Counted from the first letter of the stretch, positions 1 to 8,988 are shown. The stretch: 64,000 nucleotides of DNA from Bacteroidota bacterium (GCA_018267095.1 JAFDZC010000008.1:62001-126000), one strand, 5' to 3'. Notes: generated by a model not told the origin, from the sequence alone. Numbers and translations are program-made.

Positions 1-819
1 TCCGGTCCACATTTGCGGATAATTTCTGTTTAAATGCAAAATATTCCAATTTGCTTTGAAACCGTTTTCACTCAATAATCGGCTATCTGGTAAAAATGCA
101 CCATCAAAACTTGGGTTTTTCCACGAAGATTCAATCGAAACATCCGTGATTTTTCCAACCGGAGTAAAATACAAAAGTTGGCTTCCTTTGAGATCTAAAT
201 CAAATGAAAAACGATACGATAAACTGTCATTTGCTACTACCGAAATAGGCGCGTTAATTCCGCTTTGAATAACATCGGTGTTGGTAACTCCGGGATTGAA
301 AGACGAAGTTTTGTCATTCCATTTGAGGTCTATTTGTTTTTCAATACCTCGCAAATCATTGATACCCAAAGACAATACAGCTTTATCAAAAAGAATATCC
401 TTGGCCGGAATATCTGTTTCTCCAATCTTCATTTCTTTGAATTCTCCGCTCAAATTAATTTTTGAATTGTAAACTACAATTTCATAAATACCTCTATTTC
501 TTTGTTCCGGATTGATTTTTCCGGATACTTTCAGATCAGTTGGAAGTATGTGTATGAATTCTTTGATTTTAACAATCTTACCAACGGTGTCTTTCTTAGT
601 TGTTTCTTTGATATAGCGATAATAAGGAATCGAAATAAAAGGGCCGGTCAAAGTTTGTTGATTCGCCCATTTTGAACTCACTTCATTAATGGCTTGTTCT
701 TGTGTATTTTGACGTTCAAAAATCAATCCTTCAATCATGGATGTTGGTATCAACAACAACATACTAATGAAGAAAATGGTTGCAACTTTAAAATAAATAC
801 TATTCTTGAGTGATTTCAT
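1..819 (-). CDS. creD: CreD family inner membrane protein (3' part missing)
   Basis: The reading frame starts with ATG at 819 and is still open at the left window edge, giving 273 codons. The translation begins MKSLKNSIYFKVATIF and has one strong membrane helix at about residues 12-32. It continues with the conserved periplasmic part of CreD: a GPFISIPYY segment, a 'GIYEIVVY' strand, and 'PSFDGAFLPDSR' followed by 'GFKANW'. E. coli CreD has the same order of motifs (GPLIAIPV, PSFLGDFLP, GFQAHW). CreD is an inner membrane protein linked to the CreBC regulon and envelope stress; its biochemical role is not settled. The C-terminal multi-helix half would lie beyond the window. No creBC genes are visible downstream of its start, so the usual partners are absent on this side. 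Confidence 0.9.
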   Translation of the reverse strand, partial: MKSLKNSIYFKVATIFFISMLLLIPTSMIEGLIFERQNTQEQAINEVSSKWANQQTLTGPFISIPYYRYIKETTKKDTVGKIVKIKEFIHILPTDLKVSGKINPEQRNRGIYEIVVYNSKINLSGEFKEMKIGETDIPAKDILFDKAVLSLGINDLRGIEKQIDLKWNDKTSSFNPGVTNTDVIQSGINAPISVVANDSLSYRFSFDLDLKGSQLLYFTPVGKITDVSIESSWKNPSFDGAFLPDSRLLSENGFKANWNILHLNRNYPQMWTG

Positions 820-869
820 ATAGGTTTGACTTTGAATATTTTATCAAAAACTGTAAATCGTTAAAAATA

Positions 870-1973
870 TTATTGATGCCCATTATTATCGTTATAAACA
901 CGACTCTGAAACAAGCCCAAACCTTCAATTACGGGCAAATCATTAAAGTGAAACAAACAAGCATCTTCGCTATCTGAAGCGTTGTGGTGTTCGTGCCAAG
1001 CCCAAGAAGGAACACAGAAAATATCGCGCTCTTTCCAGTCAAAACGCTGACCGTTGATGATGCTGTAACCGCTTCCTTTGGCACATTGATACACGAATGA
1101 ACCGGTATGTTTATGTGCTTTTCCATGAAATCCGGCTGGCAATAATTGCATCGACGCGCTCATGGTTTGCATCACGTGACCGCCCGTGAGTGGGTTGGCA
1201 TACCGCATGTGGATTCCGTCAAAGGCATCGGGCTCGTTGACTTTTTGCGCTTCAAGCAAAGCCGGATAAACTTTGCTCCACGAAAATTTAAACAAAGGCG
1301 AATACGGTTTGTCCCACTGAACATCCGCCGGAATCAGTCCGTTACCGCTGTACGTTAAAGGCGAGAAATTCACCGGATAATCCAGCGGTTGTTTACCGTC
1401 AAAAACCGCATAATCATTGGCTTCTAAAGCATTCACAAGCGGAATATCCAAACCGTCTTGCCAAATACAGGTTTGACCGTCGGCTTCAACGCCATGTTCA
1501 TGCCAAGTAGAATTGGGTGTAATCACAAAATCGTTGACTTCAAGCATAATTTTATTTCCGTCTACTACTGTGTAACCTTTGCTGCCTTCCATAATAAAGC
1601 GCAGGGCAGAAGCTTTGTGGCGGTGCGCCGAAGTCGATTCTCCCGGACGCGTCACTTGAATTCCGGTGTAGAGCCAACCCACAGCCGCCGAAACATCTTT
1701 GCGTTTGTCGTTGACCAAATACACCACGCGGCGTCCGGCTTGTTCAGGCGTTACGAGTTCAGAAGACTTGAGCACCAATTCGCGCAAGGCTTCATACCTC
1801 CATAGCATCGGAACCGAAGAAGAGCGTGGTTCCCAAGGTTCAATATCATTGGCCACAGTCCAAAGCGCTCCGGCTCCGAGCGATTCAAGTTCTTTGTAAT
1901 AAGCTTCTAGTTCAGGCGTGTCTTGAACGCGGGCGCGACCGTAAACGTCATCTGAATATTTAGTTTCTTCCAT
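870..1973 (-). CDS. Gentisate 1,2-dioxygenase-like bicupin ring-cleavage dioxygenase
   Basis: This 367-residue protein has the length and two-cupin layout of gentisate 1,2-dioxygenases, Fe(II) enzymes that open the ring of gentisate (or salicylate and related acids) next to the carboxyl group. The first cupin carries the metal set H117 and H119 (AHRHKASALRF) and H158/H160 (TWHEHG). The second cupin also keeps histidines (KAHKHTG, WHEHH), so both halves look intact. It is the last gene of the aromatic operon, 3 bp after the nitrilase, and would receive the acid freed by the thioesterase. 5-Hydroxyanthranilate is an alternative substrate if the operon handles anthranilate. The family is clear; the substrate is inferred. 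Confidence 0.85.
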   Translation of the reverse strand: MEETKYSDDVYGRARVQDTPELEAYYKELESLGAGALWTVANDIEPWEPRSSSVPMLWRYEALRELVLKSSELVTPEQAGRRVVYLVNDKRKDVSAAVGWLYTGIQVTRPGESTSAHRHKASALRFIMEGSKGYTVVDGNKIMLEVNDFVITPNSTWHEHGVEADGQTCIWQDGLDIPLVNALEANDYAVFDGKQPLDYPVNFSPLTYSGNGLIPADVQWDKPYSPLFKFSWSKVYPALLEAQKVNEPDAFDGIHMRYANPLTGGHVMQTMSASMQLLPAGFHGKAHKHTGSFVYQCAKGSGYSIINGQRFDWKERDIFCVPSWAWHEHHNASDSEDACLFHFNDLPVIEGLGLFQSRVYNDNNGHQ

Positions 1974-1976
1974 GAT

Positions 1977-2966
1977 TTATGCGTTGTGGTTGTTTTTAAA
2001 ATCATCCGGGTTGTCTACAAAAGTAATTTTGCGTGTAGGAGCTACATTCACCCGCAAATCAAAAATATCAAAGCGGTTGTAATGTCCTAAGATATCGTGC
2101 ATTTGTTTGGGTTGAATGCATTTAGACAAATCAATATTGGCATAAACAATGCCTTCGTCGTCAATAAGCGGAGTGCCGATGACCGCGCCATTCGGGCCAA
2201 TAAATCCTGAAAATGCCGAGCTTTTTCTATCGAGTAATGCATCAATATTCGGAACATCTGCGCGCAAAGCATCTTTAACCTCAGGCGAAATAGTTGAACA
2301 TGACACAATGGTAAATAATTTCCCTTCAAACGAATGAGCCGCTGCGCGAATCTTAATCGCCTCGGCCATATCGTAATCAGGTGGAGCCACCGGCAGGGAA
2401 ATGTAATTGGCAACGTGCAAAAGTTCGCCTTGACTGAGCAAAGTAAAGCGCGCCAAGGTATTGGTATTTTCACCACAGGCCAAAGTTCCGAGTGGCCCAA
2501 CACTGGTATTATATACTTTTAAGGAGGAACCGTCGCCGCTGGTCCAGGTGAGTTTTTCGGCCCAAGTGGGAACGAGTTTTCGGTGGCGACCGATGAGCTG
2601 ACCTTGATCATCAATAATCAAGTTGGTATTGTAAATTTCACCAAAACTATCGCCGCGCTCATTGATGCCGATGACAATATTCATTTGGTATTGACGCGCG
2701 GCCTCGAACAAAGGTTGCAACTCGGCATCAGTCACAGCCACAGAATTCTTGTACAATTGCTCATACCATTTACTGCCTTGAACGGGTGTCATGACCCAAT
2801 TCCAATACGGATAACCGGCGACAAAAACCTCCGGAAAAGCAATCAGTCGCGCGCCGTTTTGATGCGCCTGGCGAATAAATGAAATGGCTTTCTCGATGGT
2901 TTTGGGCACGTTGAGAAAAACAGGTGCGGTTTGTACCGTAGCGGCTTTGAATTGATGAAACTGCAT
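1977..2966 (-). CDS. Nitrilase (carbon-nitrogen hydrolase superfamily)
   Basis: This 329-residue cytoplasmic hydrolase converts a nitrile (or possibly an amide) to the carboxylic acid and ammonia. The catalytic triad is complete: E46 in FPEVFVAGYPYW, K130 in HRKLVPTWAEKLTW, and C164 in LACGENTN. The GYPYW segment and long 'W..GDGSSLKVY' loop are typical of true nitrilases rather than short omega-amidases. Its stop lies 3 bp before the dioxygenase start and its ATG overlaps the thioesterase stop by one base, so it is translationally coupled inside the aromatic operon. It may supply the aromatic acid from a nitrile, or process a nitrogen-containing ring-cleavage product. The substrate is not deducible from sequence. 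Confidence 0.85.
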   Translation of the reverse strand: MQFHQFKAATVQTAPVFLNVPKTIEKAISFIRQAHQNGARLIAFPEVFVAGYPYWNWVMTPVQGSKWYEQLYKNSVAVTDAELQPLFEAARQYQMNIVIGINERGDSFGEIYNTNLIIDDQGQLIGRHRKLVPTWAEKLTWTSGDGSSLKVYNTSVGPLGTLACGENTNTLARFTLLSQGELLHVANYISLPVAPPDYDMAEAIKIRAAAHSFEGKLFTIVSCSTISPEVKDALRADVPNIDALLDRKSSAFSGFIGPNGAVIGTPLIDDEGIVYANIDLSKCIQPKQMHDILGHYNRFDIFDLRVNVAPTRKITFVDNPDDFKNNHNA

Positions 2967-3391
2967 TATTCTATGAGGTATTTTTGAATTTTAGATTTGA
3001 TTTCGTCATTAAACGGTTCGGCTTTGATGCCGTCGCGATCTTGGTTGAAGGCTACATTGACCAAGGTAACTTCGCCGGAAAGCGTGGTTTTTCCTTCGTC
3101 GTCAATAAACTCAAAGCCGCAAAGCAATGAAGCAAAACCGATGTTTTTGACCCAGAGTTTTTTGGTGAGTTCTTGCCCCAAACGCGCGGCATTCTTGAAT
3201 TGAATTTTTAAATCAACCGTTGGGATTCCGTTGGTTTGATGCATTTGATGAAAGGGTCGGTCTAAGGCTTCGGCAAACCAATCTTCGACCAAGCCGTTGA
3301 GCATTTCGAGAAATCTGGGGTAAAAGACGATGCCCGCATAATCGATGTGCTGAAAACGGACTTTTTCGGTTTTGATAAAAGGTTGATTCAT
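2966..3391 (-). CDS. Hotdog-fold acyl-CoA thioesterase (4-hydroxybenzoyl-CoA thioesterase type)
   Basis: The 141 residues match the usual length of 4-hydroxybenzoyl-CoA/YbgC-type thioesterases. The active-site helix is visible as 'HIDYAGIVFYPRFLEML' near residues 15-31, with the conserved aspartate followed by G-I-V/A-Y. These enzymes hydrolyse aryl- or acyl-CoA esters. In this operon it lies between the CoA ligase and the dioxygenase, so release of the free hydroxylated aromatic acid (gentisate or 5-hydroxyanthranilate) from its CoA ester is the natural role. It shares one base with the nitrilase start (2966). A 137-bp gap containing an inverted repeat separates it from the ligase gene upstream. 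Confidence 0.85.
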   Translation of the reverse strand: MNQPFIKTEKVRFQHIDYAGIVFYPRFLEMLNGLVEDWFAEALDRPFHQMHQTNGIPTVDLKIQFKNAARLGQELTKKLWVKNIGFASLLCGFEFIDDEGKTTLSGEVTLVNVAFNQDRDGIKAEPFNDEIKSKIQKYLIE

Positions 3392-3399
3392 GTAGGGAT

Positions 3400-3503
3400 T
3401 TTTTAGCCCCGATAGCAGCGAAAATCCTTTTTAGGGTGCACACCGCAGCAAAGCGAAGGTGAAATACTAAAAAGATTGCAGCGTATAGCGGGAAAAAGCT
3501 TCT
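3400..3503. repeat. Intergenic imperfect inverted repeat
   Basis: The gap between the CoA ligase and the thioesterase holds two related arms in opposite orientation. One arm at 3401-3432 contains TAGCCCCGATAGCAGCG; the other at about 3467-3503 contains GATTGCAGCGTATAGCGGG. Both end in runs of A or T next to the stem. I recognise these two strings as close to a multicopy intergenic element of Flavobacterium genomes that often sits at transcript ends. I see no second clear copy in this window; 51320-51345 resembles one arm only weakly. It could attenuate or process the operon transcript. Confidence 0.5.
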
Positions 3504-3528
3504 AAAATTAATGATTATTTACGGGATT

Positions 3529-5139
3529 CTATACACTTTGTTTGAGTTTAAACCGTTGAATTTTTCCGGTCTCGGTTTTGGGCAAATGATCAACAAAATA
3601 GATCACGCGTGGATATTTGTACGGAGCCGCTACTTCTTTGAACCACTGTTGTATAGAAGCAGTTAAATCTTGTGATGCTTTTGTTTTTTCTTTGAGTACA
3701 ATATAGGCGCAAACCAACATACCGCGCTCGTCATCAGGCAAGCCGACCACCGCGCATTCGGCTACTTCTTGGTGCGTCATCAGTACGCTTTCAACTTCAA
3801 TAGCGGCAATGTTGTAACCCGCTGAAATAATCATGTCGTCGCCACGCGCTACAAACCAAAAATAACCTTCTTCGTCCTGACGGAAAATATCGCCGGTAAA
3901 ATTCCAGCCATTTTGTACGTATTCTTGTTGTTTATCGGGGCGGTTCAAATATTTACAACCCGTAATGCCACGCACCATGAGTCGGCCGGGCGTATTGGCA
4001 GGAACTTCATTAAAATCTTCGTCGACAATTTTGGCCTCATAACCCGTAATAGCCACACCAGTAGCTCCGGGTTTCATGTTATCATGATGCGAAGAGATAA
4101 AAATGTGCAACATCTCGGTAGCCCCAATGCCGTCAATAATTTTGAGTCCGGTAGCCTCGTACCAATCTTGCCAAACTTTAAGCGGTAAGGTTTCGCCGGC
4201 AGACACGCATTTGCGCAAACTCGATATATCATAATCAGCCACTTTGGACGTCATCACACGCCAAGCGGTAGGAGCGGTAAAGCATATAGTGATTTTGAAT
4301 TTTTGAATGGCTTCGAGCAAGACATCGGGCGCAGGTTTTTCGATTAAAAAACTCGAAGCGCCGTAATACATCGGAAACAAAACCAATCCACCCAAACCAA
4401 AGGTAAAGCCCAGCGGCGGGCTGCCGGTAAAAATATCATCTGGGGTTGGTTGCAAAGAATATTTCGGAAAAGCTTCGCAAATATTGATGATGTCTTGATG
4501 ATAATGCGCGGTCATTTTGGGCAAACCCGTGGTTCCGGAAGTAAAACCAATAAGGGCGACACTGTTAGCGCGAGACGCAAAATTTTCAAAAGATATTGAC
4601 TTATGAGCCATCAATTTTTCAAGTTCCGAAGGATTTTGCTCCGAACCATCAAAATAACAAACCGATTTTAAAAACGGTGAAGCAACCAATTCTATTTCAT
4701 CGCGCAAAGCCGCATCACACAAAGCATGTGATATCTCAGCGCAATCGACAAAAGTCGTGAGTTCTTTACTGCGTAAAAGCGGCATGGTGGCTACGACAAT
4801 TCCTCCGGCTTTGAGCACTGCAAACCAACAAGCCACCATCATCGGGTTGTTGGCCGAACGAATGAGTACGCGATTGCCGGATTTTAAGCCCAAATCATCC
4901 ACAAGCACTTGCGCGATTTGATTGGCTTTTTCCATGAGTTTGCGATACGTCCAAACTGAATGAAAACTGCGCAAACAGATGGCATCTCCGTGACCGTTAG
5001 CAATGTGCCTGTCGAGCAAGGGCACAACACAATTGAGCATTTCGGGTTGCAAAAACTCAGGACTATCAAAAATATACTCAGATTGTTGCGCTGAGGGCGG
5101 TAAGTAATCGTGGGCAAAATTATCGTGGTAATGCTTCAT
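3529..5139 (-). CDS. Aromatic acid-CoA ligase (benzoate/2-aminobenzoate-CoA ligase type)
   Basis: This 536-residue adenylate-forming enzyme would activate an aromatic acid to its CoA thioester using ATP. The AMP-binding motif reads TSGTTGLPKMTAHYHQD. Other core motifs are 'GATEMLHIFISS' (A5), 'GDDMIISAGYNI' (A8) and the C-terminal catalytic lysine in PKTETGKIQRFKL (A10). The N-terminal part, with 'MPLLRSKELTTFVDCAEISH', resembles 2-aminobenzoate-CoA and benzoate-CoA ligases more than acetyl-CoA synthetases. Its start at 5139 coincides with the stop of the hydrolase gene, so the two are coupled. Together with the fused hydroxylase upstream it defines a CoA-dependent aerobic aromatic route. Salicylate and anthranilate are the leading substrates; sequence alone does not choose between them. 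Confidence 0.85.
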   Translation of the reverse strand: MKHYHDNFAHDYLPPSAQQSEYIFDSPEFLQPEMLNCVVPLLDRHIANGHGDAICLRSFHSVWTYRKLMEKANQIAQVLVDDLGLKSGNRVLIRSANNPMMVACWFAVLKAGGIVVATMPLLRSKELTTFVDCAEISHALCDAALRDEIELVASPFLKSVCYFDGSEQNPSELEKLMAHKSISFENFASRANSVALIGFTSGTTGLPKMTAHYHQDIINICEAFPKYSLQPTPDDIFTGSPPLGFTFGLGGLVLFPMYYGASSFLIEKPAPDVLLEAIQKFKITICFTAPTAWRVMTSKVADYDISSLRKCVSAGETLPLKVWQDWYEATGLKIIDGIGATEMLHIFISSHHDNMKPGATGVAITGYEAKIVDEDFNEVPANTPGRLMVRGITGCKYLNRPDKQQEYVQNGWNFTGDIFRQDEEGYFWFVARGDDMIISAGYNIAAIEVESVLMTHQEVAECAVVGLPDDERGMLVCAYIVLKEKTKASQDLTASIQQWFKEVAAPYKYPRVIYFVDHLPKTETGKIQRFKLKQSV

Positions 5140-6041
5140 TATTTTTCATTTAGGAATTGTTGAACGGTCGAATAAAAAACATCGGGCGCATCGAGCCAAC
5201 CATAATGGGCGCAATGATCCATAAGTATGAGTTTGGCACTGGGAAATGCTTGTTGAATTTCTTGAGCAGTTTCAACTTTGAGAATATCGTTTTTGCCTTG
5301 TAAAACCAGAACCGGTTGGTGAAAATTTTTGAATTTCTTTCGGCAATCGTATTTGATTTTGAATAAATCTTGAATGACCAGATTGTTGACCTCAGGATAC
5401 AATTGTAACAAACGTTGTGCAATAATAGGCGCATTTTTGGGATTGTGAACATAGGCATAAGCCAAATATTTTGCACGAGCCTGTCGTGTGACTTCAGAAG
5501 TATCGCCACTGTTTTGCTTGTTTTGGTAATAAGCCAAACTATCGCGCTGGGTTGATGTTAAATTGGCTTGGATTCTGTCTTGTAAATAGCTTGTAAAATC
5601 CATCGTCAAGCCTCCTGCGTTCGAGAAAATGAGTTTGTCAATTTTATCCGGATACTGTGAAGCATAATAGGCCATCATGATGCCGCCAAACGAATGCCCG
5701 AAAATAGACCACGTTTTAAATTGAAGATGTTTGCGAAGCGCTTCCATATCGTCCGCCATGAGTTTCATGTTGATGTTTTGCACATCCATTTGGGCAAGGG
5801 TTGATTTTCCGGTTCCGCGCTGATCATAAGTAATGGTTTGATAACCGAATTTTGAAAGTTCTTCGGCCAGATGCGAGAAGCCATCGCTGTTCATACCCGG
5901 CCCACCGTTGATAATTAACAAAGGTTTTCCTTGTCCAAAAACACGGTAATGAATTTGGGCTGAACCATTTGAAATGATATGACTTTCTTGGGCCATCACT
6001 GAAGAAAACATGAATAAAACGATGATACCAAACAGACGCAT
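5139..6041 (-). CDS. Exported alpha/beta hydrolase (proline iminopeptidase-like)
   Basis: This 300-residue hydrolase starts with a short signal peptide (residues 1-18, ending SSVMAQ), so the mature enzyme is probably periplasmic. An oxyanion segment 'NGGPGMNSDGF' at 45-55 and the nucleophile S117 in GHSFGG place it with the prolyl iminopeptidase and epoxide-hydrolase-like branch. An acid residue in GKNDIL and a C-terminal histidine in DHCAHYGW complete the triad. It overlaps both neighbours by one base (5139 and 6041), so it is an integral part of the operon although its exported location sets it apart from the cytoplasmic CoA enzymes. It could release the aromatic acid from an ester or conjugate outside the inner membrane. 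That role is inferred from context. Confidence 0.75.
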   Translation of the reverse strand: MRLFGIIVLFMFSSVMAQESHIISNGSAQIHYRVFGQGKPLLIINGGPGMNSDGFSHLAEELSKFGYQTITYDQRGTGKSTLAQMDVQNINMKLMADDMEALRKHLQFKTWSIFGHSFGGIMMAYYASQYPDKIDKLIFSNAGGLTMDFTSYLQDRIQANLTSTQRDSLAYYQNKQNSGDTSEVTRQARAKYLAYAYVHNPKNAPIIAQRLLQLYPEVNNLVIQDLFKIKYDCRKKFKNFHQPVLVLQGKNDILKVETAQEIQQAFPSAKLILMDHCAHYGWLDAPDVFYSTVQQFLNEK

Positions 6042-8341
6042 TATTTTTTGTGACTTTCAGGTTTTAAAGCTTTTTTCATTGACTCAGTAGCTTTGCGCTC
6101 TGCAGCATAAAGCGGATATAAATGCGAAACTCCGGCGGCATATTGATTTGGAATATCGTCGGGTTTGAATTGTTCGTAGGCTTGCGCATGGCGGACAAAA
6201 TTCGGATCGAGCAACAAAGGTCTGCCCAAAGCCACCAAATCGGCGCGGGCATTCAAAAGCAAAGTATTGATTTGATCGATGTTTTGAATATAGCCCGTGG
6301 TGATGGTTGGAATATGCACCGTATTGCGCACCAAATCTGAAAACGGCGTTTGCCACATACGGCCCACTTGCGGTTGTTGGTATGAAACGGTATTTCCGGT
6401 TGATACATTGATGATGTCCGCACCGGCATTTTTAAAGGCTTCAGCTATGGCAATGACCTCTGATTCTGTGATTCCGTTTTCGGCCCAGTCTGAGGCTGAA
6501 ATGCGAACAGACATGGGTTTATTCTGCGGAAAAACTTCGCGCATGGCCTGAAAAACTTGCAGCGGAAATTTGAGTCTGTTTTCAATTGAGCCGCCAAATT
6601 CATCCGTTCTAATATTGGTGAGCGGCGATAGGAATGAAGCAAGCAAAAATCCGTGGTGTGCTTGCAATTCAATCATATCGAATCCGGCTTCTTCAGCAAA
6701 AATAGCCGCGTTGACAAACTCTGAAACAACGTTGTTCATATCGGTCACGGTCATTTCGCGCGGTATCGGCATATCAGGTGTAAAAGCTATTGGCGACGCT
6801 GAAATCAAATCCCAACCGCGTTTGACCAGCGGAATGTTATTGCCAACCGACGGAACCTCAACAGAGCCTTTTCTTCCGGAATGTCCGAGTTGAATGCCAA
6901 TTTTAGACTTGCTGTATTTGTGCACATAACGAACTACTTTCTTCCACTTAAGCATTTGTTCTTCAGTCCATATTCCGGCACAACCTAAAGTGATTCTGCC
7001 TTTTTTGGACACCGCGGTCATTTCGGTTAAAATAAGTCCGACGCCACCGGTAGCGCGTGCTCCGTAGTGCACCAAATGCCAATTGGAAACCAAACCGTCT
7101 TCGGCGGCATATTGTCCCATCGGCGACATGACAATACGGTTTTTGATTTGCATATCGCGCAAGCTAAAAGGCGTAAAGGCCGCCGGAGTTTTGACTTTGA
7201 AGTTTCCGATGCTGCAATTAAAATCAGTTAAGACTTTTTCAGTAAACGAACCATCGCGCAAGGCCAGATTCTCGAAGGTTACTTTTTTAGAACGCGTCAT
7301 CACTCCAAAGGCAAACGGTGTAAAGTCGTGCTGCATGTGGCGATCCATGTGTTCAAACCAATCAAGGGAAACATTGGCCGCATGCTGAATCATTTCAACG
7401 CGGCTGCGACGGAGTTGTTCGTATTTTTGAAAGGCTTGCGCTTTGTCTTGTTTGTGCTCAATAATTGAATCGGCCAAAGCAATCGCACATTCCATGGCAA
7501 GTTTGGTTCCGGAACCAATTGAGTAGTGCGCCGTAGCTTTGGCATCGCCCAGCAATACAATATTATCTGAATGCCAACGATCATTGGTTACATGCGGAAA
7601 TTGTCGCCAATGCGATTTATTAGAAATCAAAGAATGACCTTGCAGTTCTTCGGCAAAAATCTCAGATAATTTCTCAATTGTATCGGCTTCATTGGCCACT
7701 TCAAAACCGGCATTCTTCCATGTTTCATCGGCACATTCAAACACCCAAGTGCTCATCCCTTGTTCATATTGATAGGTATGCGCAACAAAAGTTCCGTACT
7801 CAGTACTTCTGAAAAAATAAGTAAACGCATCAAGCGGTCGGGTAGAGCCGAGCCAAACAAATCGGTTGCTTTTGAGCTGGATTTTGGTACCGAATTGCTC
7901 TTGACGGGCATCGCGAATAGCACTGTTGATTCCATCGCAGGCAACTATATAATCAGCCTCAGCAAATTGAGATAAGTCGTCAACATTGTGTTCAAAATGC
8001 AACTGAACACCTTCTTCGGCGCATCGTTGTTGCAATAATTGCAAAAGTGTTTTTCGAGAACAACCACAAAATCCGTTACCCGAAATACGTACCACTTCAC
8101 CATCGCGCGCGACATCTAAATCATCCCAATAGGCAAATTTGCTGCGGATAAGTTCGTATGACTGGGCATCACGCGAAAGGAATTCACTTAAAGTTTCATC
8201 GGAAAAAACAACGCCAAACCCAAAACTATCATCGGGCTTATTGCGCTCATAAACATCGATTTGACAAGTCGGAATGGCTTTTTTGAGCAAGACAGAAAAG
8301 TATAATCCGCCCGGGCCTCCGCCTATAACTGCTATTTTCAT
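6041..8341 (-). CDS. Fused salicylyl-CoA 5-hydroxylase / Old Yellow Enzyme oxidoreductase
   Basis: The 766 residues form two enzymes. Residues 1-about 375 are a class A flavoprotein monooxygenase with the FAD motif GGGPGG at 7-12 and the second FAD site 'VLLGDAKATAHYSIGSGTK'. From about residue 390 an Old Yellow Enzyme-type FMN barrel follows, with 'NRIVMSPMGQY', 'QLGHSGRKGS' and 'HHGFLLASFLSP'. This exact fusion is known from salicylyl-CoA 5-hydroxylase/oxidoreductases and from 2-aminobenzoyl-CoA monooxygenase/reductase. The first would give gentisyl-CoA; the second hydroxylates and reduces the aminoaromatic ring. The bicupin dioxygenase and thioesterase downstream favour ring 5-hydroxylation followed by gentisate-type cleavage. 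Its stop overlaps the hydrolase start by one base. Confidence 0.85.
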   Translation of the reverse strand: MKIAVIGGGPGGLYFSVLLKKAIPTCQIDVYERNKPDDSFGFGVVFSDETLSEFLSRDAQSYELIRSKFAYWDDLDVARDGEVVRISGNGFCGCSRKTLLQLLQQRCAEEGVQLHFEHNVDDLSQFAEADYIVACDGINSAIRDARQEQFGTKIQLKSNRFVWLGSTRPLDAFTYFFRSTEYGTFVAHTYQYEQGMSTWVFECADETWKNAGFEVANEADTIEKLSEIFAEELQGHSLISNKSHWRQFPHVTNDRWHSDNIVLLGDAKATAHYSIGSGTKLAMECAIALADSIIEHKQDKAQAFQKYEQLRRSRVEMIQHAANVSLDWFEHMDRHMQHDFTPFAFGVMTRSKKVTFENLALRDGSFTEKVLTDFNCSIGNFKVKTPAAFTPFSLRDMQIKNRIVMSPMGQYAAEDGLVSNWHLVHYGARATGGVGLILTEMTAVSKKGRITLGCAGIWTEEQMLKWKKVVRYVHKYSKSKIGIQLGHSGRKGSVEVPSVGNNIPLVKRGWDLISASPIAFTPDMPIPREMTVTDMNNVVSEFVNAAIFAEEAGFDMIELQAHHGFLLASFLSPLTNIRTDEFGGSIENRLKFPLQVFQAMREVFPQNKPMSVRISASDWAENGITESEVIAIAEAFKNAGADIINVSTGNTVSYQQPQVGRMWQTPFSDLVRNTVHIPTITTGYIQNIDQINTLLLNARADLVALGRPLLLDPNFVRHAQAYEQFKPDDIPNQYAAGVSHLYPLYAAERKATESMKKALKPESHKK

Positions 8342-8382
8342 ATATCTGTAAAAAAGCTTGTTCAGTTAAAAACAGGCTGTTA

Positions 8383-8988
8383 TTAATTTCGTTTGATGGT
8401 AAAAATCTCACCCAATTTGGCATAGTTTGAACCCGCTAAACGAGCTACGGGCTGATAGTTTTCAAGATTGATTTTATATCCGTCTAGGAGCAACTCATCA
8501 TTGATATGAAATTGAACCACACGACCAATAATAATAGTAGAACCACCATTTTGACTACCTTCTAAAGTGTAGTGATGCACGAGTTCACATTCCATAGCCA
8601 CCGGGCTTTCAAGCACTCTGGGCGGCATTACTTTTACAGAAGCAGCCGAAGTTAATCGCGCATAGTCAAATTCGCTTTGATCTGATGGAATGGGATGCGC
8701 AGTCAAATTCATCGCTTCGGCCAATTCTTCGGTGACCATATTGACAACAAACTGTTTGGTCTCGAGCACATTGCGCAAAGTATCTTTGACTACATGATTG
8801 CTTCTGGAAGTTGAAAACATCACGTGCGGCGGATCGTCACCCACCGCATTGAAATACGAAAATGGCGCCAAATTGACCACTCCTTGAGCATCAACACTCG
8901 AAATCCAACCAATTGGGCGAGGGATAATCAAACCTGTAAGCAGCTTATAAATTGCAGATTGTTCAAGAAGATTAGGATCAAATTGCAT
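8383..8988 (-). CDS. Flavin reductase-like FMN-binding split-barrel protein
   Basis: I place the start at the ATG at 8988, giving 201 residues (MQFDPNLLEQSAIYKLL), because a TTG seven codons upstream lies in AT-rich leader sequence. The protein has the flavin reductase-like fold of the DIM6/NTAB group, with 'RPIGWISSVDAQGVVNLAPFSYFN' split as RPIGWIS, NLAPFS and 'PPHVMFSTS'. Such proteins bind FMN and reduce flavin with NAD(P)H, or act as FMN-dependent oxidoreductases. It is the first gene of the aromatic operon, 41 bp before the fused hydroxylase, and probably supports that flavin chemistry. The start opposite 9006-9013 (TATCTTGG on the minus strand) is a weak match to the Bacteroidota -7 element. 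Confidence 0.8.
   Translation of the reverse strand: MQFDPNLLEQSAIYKLLTGLIIPRPIGWISSVDAQGVVNLAPFSYFNAVGDDPPHVMFSTSRSNHVVKDTLRNVLETKQFVVNMVTEELAEAMNLTAHPIPSDQSEFDYARLTSAASVKVMPPRVLESPVAMECELVHHYTLEGSQNGGSTIIIGRVVQFHINDELLLDGYKINLENYQPVARLAGSNYAKLGEIFTIKRN

Noticed and set aside
1458-1805. 115-codon plus-strand frame
   Set aside because: It lies wholly inside the dioxygenase gene on the opposite strand and has a low-complexity, arginine- and histidine-rich translation with no family resemblance.
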